A stretch of 64,000 bases of DNA from Fimenecus sp900545625. Lineage in GTDB: Bacteria; Bacillota; Clostridia; Oscillospirales; Acutalibacteraceae. This document shows, in pieces, positions 24,149 through 32,388 of this stretch. A program made the translations under genes and the position numbers. Under the pieces are notes generated by a model. That model did no database searches, had not been told where the DNA came from, and saw only the letters and a list, made by a program, of their open reading frames with translations. The stretch covers positions 372,001 to 436,000 of the forward strand of contig OZ007023.1 of assembly GCA_963931525.1 (NCBI GenBank). Reading direction: 5' to 3'. Every line of letters begins with the position of its first letter. Positions within the stretch are counted from its first letter, which is position 1.

Positions 24149-24765
24149 CAGATGTCAGAGGAGAGAGGTCAGAGGGCAGAAGCGGAACGGCGGCTTGCGT
24201 TCAGTCGTGGCTGCGCGTTTGATCAAACTTTCGATTTTGCACAAGTCTTTCCGTTCCATGTCTAATTTCTAATATCTAACGTCTAAAACGGACAACCGTA
24301 GTGGCTGGTGATTCCCCTGTCAGGGGAAATGTCGCGAAGCGACAAAAGGGTGCCGGAATCCGGAGGATTTCTGCGCCCGCCCGCAAACAGAAGTCAGATT
24401 TCAGTTGTCAGAGGTCAGAAGTTGTGCGGAGATGTTTCATCAAAACCGCGTGATTGTACAACCTTTCGGCTGCAAAACAATTAAAATTCTGCTAAAATCC
24501 GTAGGGGCGGGTCTCTGCGCCCGCCCGTATGAAAGTTGGTGTTTTTTATTGGCTGTGGCGAAAAATAGAATTACGGTTTTCGCAACAGACATAAATTTCA
24601 TTCTTTTCGTACTCTGATCGGGCGGGCGCGGAGACCCGCCCCTACAAGAGGATATTCTGACTTTGCGCAAGCTCCCCCATCCCACATTCAGCACCTAATA
24701 ACTAATGTCTAAAACGGACAGCCGCAAGGGCTCTCCCATCTAATACCGAAAGCTCTAAAATCCGC
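24149..24765. repeat. Repeat-filled intergenic region
   Basis: No gene seen. It contains TTAGAT-like words (24255-24293 and 24695-24722), a fragment of the multi-hairpin element (24309-24350: CCCCTGTCAGGGG and a TCGCGAAGCGA palindrome), an inverted pair of GTAG hairpins (24501-24645, annotated separately) and a degenerate GGACAGCC hairpin at about 24716-24738. Confidence 0.7.
24501..24645. repeat. BIME-like unit: inverted pair of GTAG hairpins (GGGCGGG type)
   Basis: Left repeat 24501-24526 on +: GTAG, stem GGGCGGG/CCCGCCC, loop TCTCTGCG. Right repeat 24620-24645 is its inverse with loop CGCGGAGA. The ~93-bp interior is AT-rich and non-coding. The layout matches the two units at 37114 and 55013. 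Confidence 0.8.
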
Positions 24766-27060
24766 CTAACTGCCCCGCGGATTTTTGCGCATGCGCAGCA
24801 CAAGTACCGTTATATCGTCGCGGTGCGGCATTTTCTTTTGCAGGGCGATTTCCAAGAGCCGCTCGGCGATTTTGTCGCAGGGCTTTTCGCGAAGCGCAGG
24901 CAGTGCGCGGCGCAGCGCGCCCTCGTCCGCGTCGAACGCCCCGTCGGAGGCGAGCACCGCAATGTCACTATCCAAGAGCTTGCCCTCGGCAACGGCGAAC
25001 CGTGCTTCCTTTAATATGCCCGCGGGCAGCGACGCGCGCTTGATCTCGCGGCAGGCATTCCCGCGAAGGAGCAGGGATTTCGCCGCGCCCGCCTTGTAAA
25101 ATTCCGCTTTCCCGGTATACAGGTCTATGCGCAGTACGTCGAGCGTCGCTAAGGATTCCTCGGCGGATTTCAGCATCAGCGCAGCGTTGACCAGCCGCAG
25201 GGCGCTGTGGAACTGCACGCCCGCCTTGCACAGCTTTGTAAACAGCGCTACCGCAAGCGTACTGTCTACGGCCGCGCGCGTGCCCTGCCCCATGCCGTCG
25301 CTGAGCACGGCGACATAGCCGCCGCGCCCATCGTAAAAGCTTTCGTAGCTGTCGCCGCAGCGGTGCTCGCTGTCCGCCGCGCGCCGTGCTGCGCCCGCCT
25401 CCACGCAGAACTCCGTCCGCTCACAGAACGTGACCTGCAGTTCCTGTTCGCCCGCCTGTAAACAGGGCGGTTCCAGCGGACGGCCGATCGCTTCCTCCAG
25501 CGCTTCGCGAAGCTCGTTTTTCGGCGGCGTTTTGACGGCGTCCGCAAAGGTGATGCGCAGCCGCAAACGATCCGATTCGCTGCAAATGCAGTCAATGTCC
25601 TGCGGGGTGATGCCGAACTGCGTGCGCAAGCAGTCCTTTGCGCGCTGTGCCGCCGTCTCATCAAAGCAAAGCTCTGTGGAAAGCTCAGCAGAGAAGTCCC
25701 GCAGCATATCGCACAGGCTGTCGAACTGCTCGGCGGTAACCTGCCGCACCTCATTGATCTTCACCTGTGCCGCGCCCCGCTCCGTGGCGCGGATATATTG
25801 TCTTGCAAAGCTCTCGCAAAGGCTGGTCTGGCGAATGCACTTGCTAAGCAGTGCGGCAGGCAGGCGCTGCGCGGACAGCGTCTCGCCGCTTGCGAGCGTT
25901 TGATACACGGCTGCAAAATCCCGCAGCGTCCCGTCCCGATGGTGCTCCCAGCAAAGCGCATGCCGCCCGCAGGCGGTGCAGACTTCTTCGTGCACGCGCG
26001 CCGTTACCACGCCGCTCTGCCCGGTGACGGGGACTTCCAGCATGGCGGATACGGATTTCACGGATTGCGCCATCTCGTCTACCGCATGTACCGCACCCGA
26101 AAGCCGCGACAGGATCTCCCGCCTTTGGGGGTTGTCCTGTGCAGACCCCACCGTCTCGGAAACGACCCGCTGCGCGGCATGCAAGACCCGCGCAGGTGTC
26201 GCCAGGAAAAGCCCTGCCGCCAAAAGCGCCTCCAGTGCCTGCTGCCAGCCGCCGTTCGTCAAAAGAAGCCCTGCGGCATACGCGCAAAACAGCGCCGCCG
26301 TGCCGTTTGACCGCTTTTCGCGCATGACGACGCCGGCAGCAAGTCCCGCCGCGCCATAGGCGACCGATGCAAGCCCCAAGCCGCCGTCCAGCAGAAATAC
26401 GCATGCCGCCGCAAGTCCCGCCGTCGCGCCGCCCGTTTCCCGAAACAGCCACGCACACAGCAGCAGCAGATACACCGTAGCAATGCGTGCCGGCGAAACG
26501 CCGAACAAAGCAGCGTCCGCAACGGAGAGCAGCAGCAAAAAGGCGGTCACGCAAACACCGGGCAGCAGACGCGTTTCAAGCGCCGCGCGCGTAAGCAAAC
26601 GATCTCCCGCCGCCATAGCCGCCGAAAAGCTCCACGCCGCGCCGAACGATGCCGCCGCTTCGCCCAAAACGGAGGCGAACACCGCCAGGGAAAATCCGGT
26701 CGCCGCCGCAGCCGCCGCGCCCGTCAAAAAGCAGACGAGGAACGCGATGCAGGCGGGCAGCAGCCGCAAGCCGCGCAGCCGCTCAAACTCGCGGGAAAGG
26801 CGCACAAGCACCCCCGCCGACAGCAATGCGGCGATATAGCGCAGCGCCGATACGCTGTCCAGCGTCAAAAGGCTGCCCGCCGCCGCACCCGCGCCTGCCG
26901 AAAACAAATACCGCACCGGCACGGCGGCAAGGAAGCTCACGCCGAACGGCGCAGCTTCGCCCAAACGCACCGAGGAAAGCAGAAGCCCGCAGAGGAACGA
27001 CGCCGTATGGGTGATCACGCCCTTGATCGGGCGCGGCAGTGTCCGCGCCGCCTGCACCAT
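24766..27060 (-). CDS. spoIIE: Stage II sporulation protein E (PP2C phosphatase)
   Basis: About 764 residues. In sporulation SpoIIE localises to the polar septum and dephosphorylates SpoIIAA, activating SigF in the forespore. Residues about 10-310 are about ten membrane helices; the middle (about 330-540) has a CTACGRHALCW cysteine segment; the C-terminal PP2C domain (about 555-760) has VLSDGMGQGTRA, the metal-binding Asp-Gly, and ASDGAFDAD and RDDITVLVLR. The start is uncertain: ATG 27060 has GAGGA 5 nt upstream, while three in-frame ATGs lie further up without ribosome sites. Confidence 0.93.
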   Translation of the reverse strand: MVQAARTLPRPIKGVITHTASFLCGLLLSSVRLGEAAPFGVSFLAAVPVRYLFSAGAGAAAGSLLTLDSVSALRYIAALLSAGVLVRLSREFERLRGLRLLPACIAFLVCFLTGAAAAAATGFSLAVFASVLGEAAASFGAAWSFSAAMAAGDRLLTRAALETRLLPGVCVTAFLLLLSVADAALFGVSPARIATVYLLLLCAWLFRETGGATAGLAAACVFLLDGGLGLASVAYGAAGLAAGVVMREKRSNGTAALFCAYAAGLLLTNGGWQQALEALLAAGLFLATPARVLHAAQRVVSETVGSAQDNPQRREILSRLSGAVHAVDEMAQSVKSVSAMLEVPVTGQSGVVTARVHEEVCTACGRHALCWEHHRDGTLRDFAAVYQTLASGETLSAQRLPAALLSKCIRQTSLCESFARQYIRATERGAAQVKINEVRQVTAEQFDSLCDMLRDFSAELSTELCFDETAAQRAKDCLRTQFGITPQDIDCICSESDRLRLRITFADAVKTPPKNELREALEEAIGRPLEPPCLQAGEQELQVTFCERTEFCVEAGAARRAADSEHRCGDSYESFYDGRGGYVAVLSDGMGQGTRAAVDSTLAVALFTKLCKAGVQFHSALRLVNAALMLKSAEESLATLDVLRIDLYTGKAEFYKAGAAKSLLLRGNACREIKRASLPAGILKEARFAVAEGKLLDSDIAVLASDGAFDADEGALRRALPALREKPCDKIAERLLEIALQKKMPHRDDITVLVLRMRKNPRGS

Positions 27061-27379
27061 TTTTTCCTCAGCAGAAGCCATCGTCTGCAAACCGAACCAC
27101 CACGCTTTTCGATTCATGTTACGGGACAAGCCCGCACTATGCAAAAATTATACGGCGTTTCGTGCGCGCGTTGTGTCACTTTGTGCTGTTGAAAATGCGA
27201 AGTTTTGCAGAGAAGGGCAGGTTGGCTGTCAGATACTGGATACTATGCGTTAATTATCGGATGCTGTAAGGCGAGTGCAACCCCTTTATCATAGACTTAA
27301 GCGGCACAGCATGCCGTCTCGGAGGACCCCGGCGAGGATGGCTCGGACGAGCTCTCCCCCTGAAACCGTTTCGACTTCC
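27061..27379. other. Intergenic region upstream of spoIIE
   Basis: Contains the possible alternative spoIIE starts (to 27144) and then non-coding sequence. No convincing SigA promoter was found; a Spo0A- or SigH-type promoter is expected for spoIIE but could not be pinned down by eye. Confidence 0.4.
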
Positions 27380-27480
27380 CTCCTGCGCGCAATACAGGAG
27401 CCGGATTTCGCATCCTGCATAACGTGCCCAAAGGCGCCGCACCCGCATCCCGCCGCCTGCCCCCCAAGGCGGGTAAAACC
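27380..27480. repeat. Dispersed ~100-bp repeat, copy 1
   Basis: Shares a core with 53281-53376: CTCCTGCGC, TTTCGCNTCCTGCA, GCGCCGC and CCCGCCGCCTGCCCCC(C)AAGGCGGG followed by AAAAC. Spacing is the same, with divergence between blocks. Confidence 0.6.
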
Positions 27481-27516
27481 TGTTGCGCAGGCTTCTTAAA
27501 ACCCCTTGCAGCAAAT

Positions 27517-27548
27517 AAAGGCGGTCCCCGAAACGGGAAGCCGCCTTT
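27517..27548 (-). terminator. Terminator of the PadR/PspC operon
   Basis: AAAGGCGG/CCGCCTTT stem with a self-complementary CCCG...CGGG loop, 23 nt past the pspC-like stop. Confidence 0.7.
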
Positions 27549-27570
27549 GCTTCTTTGGCTCTTTTTTACG

Positions 27571-27774
27571 TCATTCGATATCGATCGGGCGCGAGGGGAT
27601 GACGATCGCGCAGATGATATACAGCATGATGCACGGGAACGCCGCCGTGAACACGGCGACCGCCGCGAACAAAATACGCACGAGCGTCGAATCGATCCCG
27701 AAATACTCCGCAATGCCGCCGAGCACGCCGGAAAGTTTTTTATCCGTATTGCTTCTGTATAATTTTTTTTGCAT
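27571..27774 (-). CDS. PspC-domain protein
   Basis: 67 residues, essentially one PspC domain: KKLYRSNTDKKLSGVLGGIA, then AEYFGIDSTLVRILF and a hydrophobic helix (about 37-58). Such proteins sit in the membrane and take part in envelope-stress responses. The ATG at 27774 with GGAGTGAA upstream is chosen; the longer frame is antisense to real coding. Last gene of a padR-DUF1700-DUF4097-pspC operon. Confidence 0.88.
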   Translation of the reverse strand: MQKKLYRSNTDKKLSGVLGGIAEYFGIDSTLVRILFAAVAVFTAAFPCIMLYIICAIVIPSRPIDIE

Positions 27775-27824
27775 ACGTTTCACTCCTATTGAAAAATGCA
27801 ATCTGTCAAAAAGCCGTTCTTGAA

Positions 27825-28709
27825 TCAGTCGCCGCCGCGGTCCAGCTCCAGGTTGCCGAGCGCAACGTGCACCGTATATTGTGCGCCGCCCGTGTCGCGC
27901 TGCAGGGTGCCGGCCGCCCCAACGCCATTGCGCTGTACCTCGCGCAGCCACGCGGTGGGGATGTCCTCGTCAATGTCTGCCGAGCCCGTTTCCACTGTGT
28001 AGGTGAGTGCGAACGGCGCGTTTGCGGGCAGCTCCAAATTGACGTTGCCGCTCCCCGTTTCCGCCGTCAGCGACTGCGAGACCGCTACGCTGTCGTCCAC
28101 GTCCAGCTCCCCGAGCTCAACGCGCAGCTGCGCAGTGTCCGTCGTCACACGTTCCACCTCTAAGTCGCCGGTGTCCACGTGCGCCGAAAGCGAAGCGGCG
28201 GTCACGCCCGTGATCTCCACGTTCCCGAGTGCGGATTCCACCGAAAGCGAAGCGAGCGCATACGGCACATACACCGTCATCGTCGCCGCCGTGCCGTCCA
28301 GTTCGTCCGCTGCCGTCAGCACGATGTTCCCGCCCTCTACGGTGAAATCGTACTTGGAAGTCGGGTTCGAACGGCGCGAATACTGCTCGAGCACCACCTC
28401 GATCGCATCGCCCGCAGCGGTGCGCACGCGGACGTTGCCCACATCCGTCGTAATCGTCAGCGTGTCGGGCGTGCCCTCCAGCGTAGCGCTGTCGCTTTGG
28501 AACATGTATTGGCGGTCCTCTTCGTCCCAATCCGCATCGTACAGCGAAACGTCGGCGCGGTCCGAAAGGTTCTGCGACCAGCGGTCCACGACCCCGCCGT
28601 CACGGAAGAGCGCGCGCAGCCCCTGCGAGCCGAGCGCCGCCCCGAGGCAGAGCGTCGTAATAAAGGAGACGACCAGCAAAACGGTCGTGATGATCATAGC
28701 CTTTTTCAT
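27825..28709 (-). CDS. Membrane-anchored DUF4097 beta-helix protein
   Basis: 294 residues. N-terminal membrane segment (about 4-24), then an extracytoplasmic DUF4097 domain of repeated beta strands (LTITTDVGNVRVRTAAGD, SVESALGNVEITG, SAHVDTGDLEVERV, TAETGSGNVNLELP). These adhesin-like proteins commonly accompany PadR/DUF1700/PspC genes; their molecular function is unclear. ATG 28709 follows AAGGGAG. Confidence 0.85.
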   Translation of the reverse strand: MKKAMIITTVLLVVSFITTLCLGAALGSQGLRALFRDGGVVDRWSQNLSDRADVSLYDADWDEEDRQYMFQSDSATLEGTPDTLTITTDVGNVRVRTAAGDAIEVVLEQYSRRSNPTSKYDFTVEGGNIVLTAADELDGTAATMTVYVPYALASLSVESALGNVEITGVTAASLSAHVDTGDLEVERVTTDTAQLRVELGELDVDDSVAVSQSLTAETGSGNVNLELPANAPFALTYTVETGSADIDEDIPTAWLREVQRNGVGAAGTLQRDTGGAQYTVHVALGNLELDRGGD

Positions 28710-28726
28710 AATTGCGCACTCCCTTC

Positions 28727-29293
28727 TCAAAAGCCTGCGCGGCGGTAGCTGTATTTCAAAAGCCACGTCAGTTCAATGATGCCCTGCAGCCCCGCGACGA
28801 ACAGAAACACGGAAAGCGAAATGAGGAACGCGACCATGAGCCCCGTCGGCACCGCCGCCACAGCGAAGATCGCAACGATCAGCACAATAAACGGGGAGAG
28901 CATCAGCGCCGCAAAGGTCGGATACGCGCCGACGGCGATGAGCACCAGCACAAAGAAGAAGATCCCCCAAAGCGTGCGGTTGAGCCGTGTGTCGTTGCGC
29001 TCTTTCGCCTGCTGCACGGGATTTACGGGGTTCGGCTGCACGGGAGAGGCGGGCGGCACGGGATTCGCGGTCTGCCCCTCTGCGTTCGATCCGTAATTTG
29101 GTGCGCTGCGCAGGTATTGCAGCGCGCAGGTGTACGGGTTACCGAGCTCCGCGCAAATCTGCTCCTCGGTTTTGCCGGATTCTGCGCCCGCCTGGAAATG
29201 CTCTTCAAAATCGGCGAGGATGTCCTCGCGCTCCGCCGCAGGCAAAGGCTGCAAATGCACCTTAAGATGCTGTAAAAATTCCTGTTTTGTCAT
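28727..29293 (-). CDS. DUF1700 (HAAS-type) membrane protein
   Basis: 188 residues. The cytosolic N-terminus (1-60) has the helical DUF1700 signature MTKQEFLQHLKVHLQPLP...EREDILADFEEHF, a Pro-rich linker (about 75-90), then four membrane helices. Family members are cotranscribed with PadR-like repressors. The ATG overlaps the padR stop by 4 nt. Confidence 0.87.
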   Translation of the reverse strand: MTKQEFLQHLKVHLQPLPAAEREDILADFEEHFQAGAESGKTEEQICAELGNPYTCALQYLRSAPNYGSNAEGQTANPVPPASPVQPNPVNPVQQAKERNDTRLNRTLWGIFFFVLVLIAVGAYPTFAALMLSPFIVLIVAIFAVAAVPTGLMVAFLISLSVFLFVAGLQGIIELTWLLKYSYRRAGF

Positions 29294-29607
29294 TGCGGCT
29301 CACCTCCTAAAATCGTTGAAACGCTTTGCGTAAATTCTTTCCATTCGCGCTCTAAGTGCGCCTGCATATCCGCGCCCTTCTGCGTCAGACGATAATACTT
29401 ACGCGCAGGACCCGACGGCGATTCGCGCAGATAGACTTCAAAATAGCCCCCGCCGCGCAGCCGTTTGAGCAATGGATAGATCGAACCTTCCGAGACGTCG
29501 ATCTCGCGCCCGATCGTGTCCGCCAGCTCATAGCCGTACTTGTCGCCCTGCTTTAAAAGGGACAGCACGCAAAGCTCCAGCACACCCTTTTTGAATTGTG
29601 TGTTCAT
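29290..29607 (-). CDS. PadR-family transcriptional regulator
   Basis: 105 residues. Winged helix with the PadR pattern: ELCVLSLLKQGDKYGYEL, then VSEGSIYPLLKRLRGGGYFE and RKYYRLTQKGADM. Typically a repressor of its own operon. Start ATG 29607 preceded by AAAGGAG; the longer frame covers the non-coding leader. Confidence 0.92.
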   Translation of the reverse strand: MNTQFKKGVLELCVLSLLKQGDKYGYELADTIGREIDVSEGSIYPLLKRLRGGGYFEVYLRESPSGPARKYYRLTQKGADMQAHLEREWKEFTQSVSTILGGEPQ

Positions 29608-30020
29608 AACGCGCTCCTTTCCGGCGGCGCGCGCCGCCTGTTTTTGAAAGCCGAACCTGCCGTACACGGCTTGCCGCTGTTCTGCACAGGGTCTTGCATT
29701 ACATGACCTTGCAGCACCGCCGCTTTCCGCAGGGCTTTTGCAGAACGCCGTGCAGGCGGGGAAGGATTCGCGCATGCGCGGATTTTTGCAAGCTGCACGC
29801 TGCACGCGGTTTGCGCAGCAGCCGTGCCGCGCCGCACCGGCAAACGTCCGTGCGCCCGCCACTGCTTCTTTCAAAGATTCGGCATGTTGCCGCTTCCTGG
29901 CAGCCGCCCAAAAGCCATGTAAAGCGCGCCGCTCCGCCCGCGCCTGAAAGCGCTTCTCAGGCAGGCGCTGCCTGCCGCCCGCCGTTCAAGTGCCGCCAAG
30001 CATGCGTTCCGCTTTCGGAT
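29608..30020 (-). other. Long (~410 nt) GC-rich leader of the padR operon
   Basis: Between the mapped promoter and the padR ATG no credible gene is seen on either strand. The sequence is rich in short palindromic GC words (for example GCGCATGCGC and CAGGCGCTGCCTG), so a structured 5' UTR is possible. It matches no riboswitch class I know. Confidence 0.4.
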
Positions 30021-30026
30021 GGCTAA

Positions 30027-30055
30027 AGTATAACACCAGCTACCATATAATGCAA
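30027..30055 (-). promoter_or_regulatory. Promoter of padR operon
   Basis: Minus strand: -35 TTGCAT (30050-30055), 17-nt spacer, -10 TATACT (30027-30032). Confidence 0.7.
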
Positions 30056-30660
30056 TATACTTTTTAATATTTAATATTTTGTTAATAAATTGTAGTAAAC
30101 TTTTTCCACATATAGCATACGCACCTTCCTTCGGGGCTTTGCCGCGCCGCGTTTCCGATCATAGACCCAACCGCCCGTCGGTTGCGGTGCGCCGACACAC
30201 ATAAGTCCCGTGTCCTGCGTTTATGCCAAAATTTTACAAAGAAACTATGGAGTTTTCACAATGGCAAAATGCACAAGAAAAAATCTTAATTTCTGACTAC
30301 ACTGCGCTCCATACTGTATATTTTGTAAAGAGCAAGCAACAATGCGTAGTTTGCTAAATTTTTCACAAAAATTATAAACATTGTTCAAAACCCCGTTTTT
30401 TGCTTTAATCAGCGTCCGATTTAGGCTACTTTTTAACATTTTGAACACGGTTTTGAACATTTTTGCACAAATGAAAAATATACTGTTTGTATAGTTCCGC
30501 GCGCACATAAGTTTGTGGATTTTTCCATCTTGACAGATTTCGCGCCGAAAAACCGGCTTGTACGCACCGCTTTTTTCACGCTGCATCCCGCATAATTTTC
30601 CCACTGTGCTCCATACTAAAATCCGGGTTCGCCGCAAGCGCACCCAAAAATTTGCATACG
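30056..30660. other. AT-rich intergenic region
   Basis: About 600 bp of much lower GC than its surroundings, with no credible gene. It contains a direct repeat pair, CACTGYGCTCCATACT, at about 30300 and about 30602, and an inverted pair, TTGTTCAAAACC near 30384 and GGTTTTGAACATT near 30447. One DnaA-box-like word (TTGTGGATTTT) is not enough to suggest an origin. Confidence 0.5.
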
Positions 30661-30673
30661 GGGGCTCGCAGGT

Positions 30674-30937
30674 ATGGTGAAGGGTGTCAATCGGCAGGTT
30701 TTGGAGATTCGGGATCCGGGGTCGCCGTATTTCGAACGTGCGTTTTTCTTTGTAAAGCCGGAATACGCATTTACGGGCGAGCAAACGCTGCGCCGCGCCG
30801 CGGAAGAGACGCTCACCGGCACCGATCGGCTGCCGCGTACCAGACGCCGCCGTATCCGGGAAATTGCACTGCGCGTGCTCGGCGCAGCGGCTGCGGCGGC
30901 AGGCGGCGCGGTCGTCACGGCGATCTTGCTTTTGTGA
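30674..30937 (+). CDS. Small conserved-looking protein, 87 aa
   Basis: Begins MVKGVNRQVLEIRDPGSPYF and continues FERAFFFVKPEY, an N-terminal pattern I associate with short uncharacterised proteins of sporulating Clostridia. Ends in a basic stretch (RTRRRRIREIAL) and a C-terminal hydrophobic Ala-rich helix (about 66-87), so it is probably tail-anchored. It is followed by a strong bidirectional terminator. Function unknown. Confidence 0.6.
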   Translation: MVKGVNRQVLEIRDPGSPYFERAFFFVKPEYAFTGEQTLRRAAEETLTGTDRLPRTRRRRIREIALRVLGAAAAAAGGAVVTAILLL

Positions 30938-30983
30938 ACACCTCCGCAAAGAAAATGCAAGACGCTTGCGGACATTTCACCAA

Positions 30984-31017
30984 CAAAAAAACGCACCCCA
31001 AACCGGGGTGCGTTTTT
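30984..31017. terminator. Bidirectional terminator
   Basis: AAACGCACCCC/GGGGTGCGTTT with a 5-nt loop, A-run on the left and T-run on the right, between two convergent genes. Confidence 0.9.
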
Positions 31018-31037
31018 ATCTGGACTTTAGATCCGTT

Positions 31038-31721
31038 TTATTTGCTCTTTTTCTTGCGGGTCAGCACCAGCGCAACCGCCGAGACGGCCGCAACACCGAG
31101 CACGGCAAATACGGCCGCGTCACCGGTAGCCGCATCTTCATAATCCGAACCGTTGCCGGTGTTTTCCTCCTCCGTCGGTTCGGTAGGCGTCTCCTCGCCG
31201 CTGTTCTGACGGAACACGCCCTCAAGACGGTCGCCCAGATCGGTCACCGCATTGCGCAGCGAATCAAACAGACCGGAAAGGTCGCTGTCCGTGAAACCGG
31301 ACGCGATATTGTCGCCGACCTGGCTCGGGTCAAAGGTGCTGACGCCGGGTCTCGCATCATATGCATCCCCGATCGCGGCAAGCAGCTCGGTCTGCAGCGT
31401 CGCAGCGGTCTCTGCCGTCAGATCTTCGGGATAGTCCGCCTGCAGCGCTTCCACGGCAAGCGCAACAGAAGTCGCATTAGCGGCCTCGTCGCCGTAATTG
31501 TCAATGTCCAGCCCGCGCACGACGGCGGTCACCATCTGCGCACGCTGCGCGTCATCTGCAAAAACGGTCGCCCCGTTGGCAGTCACATATGTAACGACCG
31601 CGTCGCCGATCTCCTTGGCGTTCACGTCCGTCAGCGCGTTGACCGCGTTCCCCGCAAAGGAGGGCACGCACAGAGCCACCATCATAACCAAAGCCAAAAG
31701 GCAAGCCGAAAGCTTTTTCAT
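31038..31721 (-). CDS. Secreted, C-terminally anchored surface protein
   Basis: 227 residues. Signal peptide at 1-23 (lysines then a hydrophobic core, ending PSFAG), a helical Ala/Asp-rich domain (about 25-165), a Thr/Glu/Pro-rich linker (PTEPTEEENTG), and a C-terminal ATGD motif with a membrane segment and KKKSK tail. The last part resembles sortase signals of the xxxTGD type but lacks the proline. Own promoter, and ATG 31721 with GGAAAGAC upstream. The open frame continues upstream through a tRNA gene, which is not coding. Confidence 0.75.
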   Translation of the reverse strand: MKKLSACLLALVMMVALCVPSFAGNAVNALTDVNAKEIGDAVVTYVTANGATVFADDAQRAQMVTAVVRGLDIDNYGDEAANATSVALAVEALQADYPEDLTAETAATLQTELLAAIGDAYDARPGVSTFDPSQVGDNIASGFTDSDLSGLFDSLRNAVTDLGDRLEGVFRQNSGEETPTEPTEEENTGNGSDYEDAATGDAAVFAVLGVAAVSAVALVLTRKKKSK

Positions 31722-31781
31722 GTCTTTCCAAATCCTTTCTGCATACAAAAGAATAGGGTAATACACCATGTTACCTTCGCT

Positions 31782-31810
31782 ATTATACCAAGCCTTTTTG
31801 TAAAAGTCAA
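31782..31810 (-). promoter_or_regulatory. Promoter of the surface-protein gene
   Basis: Minus strand: -35 TTGACT (31805-31810), 17-nt spacer, -10 TATAAT (31782-31787). Confidence 0.85.
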
Positions 31811-31926
31811 CCGAAAAAGCGCAGTTTCCAAAAGAATTTTTAGGCGGGAAAAAGGCTGCTTCTGCGGCGCGTTCATCTGCCTTTCCCCTGCCGTGCGGCG
31901 CGGACAAGGCCGCCGAACCTGCAAAG

Positions 31927-31957
31927 AAGCCCGAACGCGATCTGCGTTCGGGCTTCT
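31927..31957 (-). terminator. tRNA-Thr terminator
   Basis: GAAGCCCGAACGC/GCGTTCGGGCTTC stem; T-rich 3' flank when read leftwards, immediately after the tRNA 3' end. Confidence 0.8.
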
Positions 31958-31960
31958 CCT

Positions 31961-32036
31961 TGGAGCTGCTAACCAGATTCGAACTGGTGACCTCGTCCTT
32001 ACCAAGGACGTGCTCTACCACCTGAGCCATAGCAGC
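31961..32036 (-). tRNA. tRNA-Thr (anticodon GGT)
   Basis: 76 nt including an encoded CCA. Acceptor stem GCTGCTA/TAGCAGC is perfect, the D arm is GCTCAGGTGGTAGAGC, the anticodon stem CGTCC/GGACG closes loop TTGGTAA (anticodon GGT), and the T arm contains GTTCGAATC. It has its own consensus promoter and terminator. Confidence 0.97.
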
Positions 32037-32077
32037 ATCTTGCCGCGTGACTGACACCAGCCGTAGCGGCGGATATT

Positions 32078-32106
32078 ATTATACCAACCCCCGCGCGGCT
32101 TGTCAA
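32078..32106 (-). promoter_or_regulatory. Promoter of tRNA-Thr
   Basis: Minus strand: TTGACA (32101-32106), 17-nt spacer, TATAAT (32078-32083): perfect consensus, as expected of a stable-RNA gene. Confidence 0.92.
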
Positions 32107-32230
32107 TGTTTTTTTGAGCCGCTTCGCTTTTTTCCAAAAAAATCCCGTTCGCTGCATATTTTCCGCAAAGCGCGGGCATAAGGAGAATGGGTATGCGCGT
32201 GCACATTTCTGCTTTTGCGGCAAAAACTGC

Positions 32231-32259
32231 TTGCAACGCCTGTCGAAAAAGAGTATAAT
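32231..32259 (+). promoter_or_regulatory. Promoter of PHP gene
   Basis: TTGCAA (32231-32236), 17-nt spacer, TATAAT (32254-32259), about 130 nt before the GTG start. Confidence 0.75.
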
Positions 32260-32388
32260 GGATATGCTATTTATGGTATATTGCGGTATTTTGCGCGCCG
32301 AAAGAGCCTGAATATGGGGGAATGCGCGCCGTATACGCGCAGACAGGATCGGTTTTTCGTTAAATTTTCGGTAAGGAGGACGAATACC

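Noticed and set aside
27254..27514. Short minus-strand frames between spoIIE and pspC
   Set aside because: They cover a dispersed repeat and lack ribosome sites; Arg/Pro-rich composition typical of GC-rich non-coding sequence.
30040..30660. Replication origin
   Set aside because: AT-rich, but only one DnaA-box-like word and no dnaA/dnaN or parAB genes nearby.
30245..30949. Minus-strand frame across the AT-rich island and the 87-aa gene
   Set aside because: Composition changes halfway, and the right part is antisense to the better-supported + strand gene; no ribosome site.
31722..32057. Upstream extension of the surface-protein frame (would make it 339 aa)
   Set aside because: This part lies across the tRNA-Thr gene, its terminator and the promoter of the surface-protein gene; the signal peptide starts at 31721.
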